Source: Cubamyces lactineus
Taxonomy: Eukaryota; Basidiomycota; Agaricomycetes; Polyporales; Polyporaceae
Assembly (NCBI GenBank): GCA_022376465.1
Contig: JACDTU010000004.1
Location: forward strand, 248,001-312,000
Direction of reading: 5' to 3'
DNA: 64,000 nt
Made by a program: the position numbers and the translations under genes. The notes beneath the pieces were generated by a model that was not told the origin of the DNA, did no database searches, and worked only from the letters and a program-made list of their open reading frames with translations. This document shows positions 63,326 to 64,000 of this stretch, one piece after another. Within the stretch, counting starts at the first letter, position 1, and the number at the start of each line of letters is the position of its first letter.

Positions 63326-64000
63326 ATGCAAGACTTGTCGACCCTGGTTCTCACCGGCCTAGCAGCCGTTCTGACGATCCATATCGTCAGATGGTACTTC
63401 GACCCGGTGAGCTCCCAATTTCTGCTCTACGCCACCGAACGGCCTGAATAACATTCGCTATAGCTGCGCAAGATCCCAACCGTCGGCGGACCCTCATTCC
63501 CTCTGTTGTCCTATATCGCTGCTTTCAGGTGCATGTACGATGGGAAGGCAGTGATTGAAGAAGGCTACAAGAAGGTGCGTGAATACGCTAGATAGAGACT
63601 GTTTATCTGATGGGCAAATTGGGGCCCGCTCAGTATTACGGCTCGACTTTCAAAGTCGCGTTGCTCGACGCGTGGATGGTCTACGTGAGCGGCCCCGAGC
63701 TGATTGACGAGCTGAAGAGGCGCCCCGATGATGAGCTGAGCTTTCATGAGGGCGCGGACGAGGTACGTACTCGATCCCAATGCTATCGGCATTCGGCTTG
63801 CTGAGTCGGAGCAGACCCTGCAGACCATCTATACGATGGGCGCTGATGTGCACTACGATCGTTATCACATACCACTCGTGAGGGATAAACTGACCCGGAA
63901 TCTACCCGCCATCGTACCGGATGTCATCGACGAAGTCACTGTCGCGTTTCAGGAGTATATACCGGGAAACATCCAAGGTTGGTAGCCTAATACAGCAGCT
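63326..64000 (+). CDS. Cytochrome P450, second of the tandem pair, cut by the right edge
   Basis: The N-terminal part only. The membrane anchor MQDLSTLVLTGLAAVLTIHI is followed by an intron, LRKIPTVGGPSFPLLSY, EEGYKK, a second intron, YYGSTFKVALLDAWMVYVSG, ELIDELKRRPDDELSFHEGA, and then DVHYDRYHIPLVRDKLTRNL and AFQEYIPGNIQG. It matches the first P450 exon by exon: intron sites fall at the same places (after the anchor, after EGYxK, after the GA(T/D)E block). The two therefore come from a tandem duplication. Heme-binding and ExxR motifs lie beyond the window, so completeness cannot be judged. Residues at the hinge and the B-C region differ most, hinting at different substrates. Confidence 0.88.

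Overview
The window looks like nuclear DNA of a filamentous basidiomycete, most likely a wood-decay agaricomycete of polypore type (inference). The signs are intron-dense genes with short GT..AG introns (mostly 50-70 bp), small compact intergenic gaps, short ATG-proximal exons, an Agaricomycete-type tyrosine recombinase and Helitron-like remnants, and a tandem pair of microsomal P450s. I see no rRNA, tRNA, CRISPR array or bacterial-type operon. Gene models were spliced by hand; most were checked for phase at every junction.

Layout. 0-1.6 kb: a six-exon, cysteine-containing gene of unknown function runs off the left edge. 1.6-5 kb: gene-poor, with a diverged duplicated block spaced about 540 bp. 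5-8.4 kb: two minus-strand nuclear-type genes, a Cys/His-rich unknown and an ING-family PHD-finger chromatin reader. 8.6-10.1 kb: a transposon scar (Helitron-like Rep N-terminus abutting a divergent, broken tyrosine recombinase), followed by a TATA box with no gene. 11.3 kb: DPH4 (diphthamide J-protein) with CTG where ATG is expected. 14 kb: a small secreted Cys protein. 17-19 kb: a Ser/Pro-rich membrane-anchored unknown.

19.6-42.6 kb is a housekeeping core: a DHX57/DHX29-like DEVH helicase head-to-head with PRP22 (spliceosome release) across 228 bp, NXT1/p15 (mRNA export), a 2OG-Fe(II) dioxygenase, a type II membrane protein resembling fucosyltransferases, AP-3 delta adaptin, and a GCK-III Ste20-like kinase. 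Several neighbours bear on mRNA life history, but nothing shows that they are co-regulated beyond the shared promoter.

42.6-46.7 kb is gene-poor. 46.7-59.3 kb carries a Mn-type cation diffusion facilitator, an 86-residue membrane peptide, a secreted Ser/Thr/Pro-rich protein with a TATA box and a perfect inverted repeat upstream, a zeta-crystallin-like quinone oxidoreductase with one oversized intron, a protein tyrosine phosphatase, an NR2C2AP-like discoidin-fold protein and an F-box protein. 60.6-64 kb: two tandem P450 paralogues, each with its own TATA box, the second cut by the right edge.
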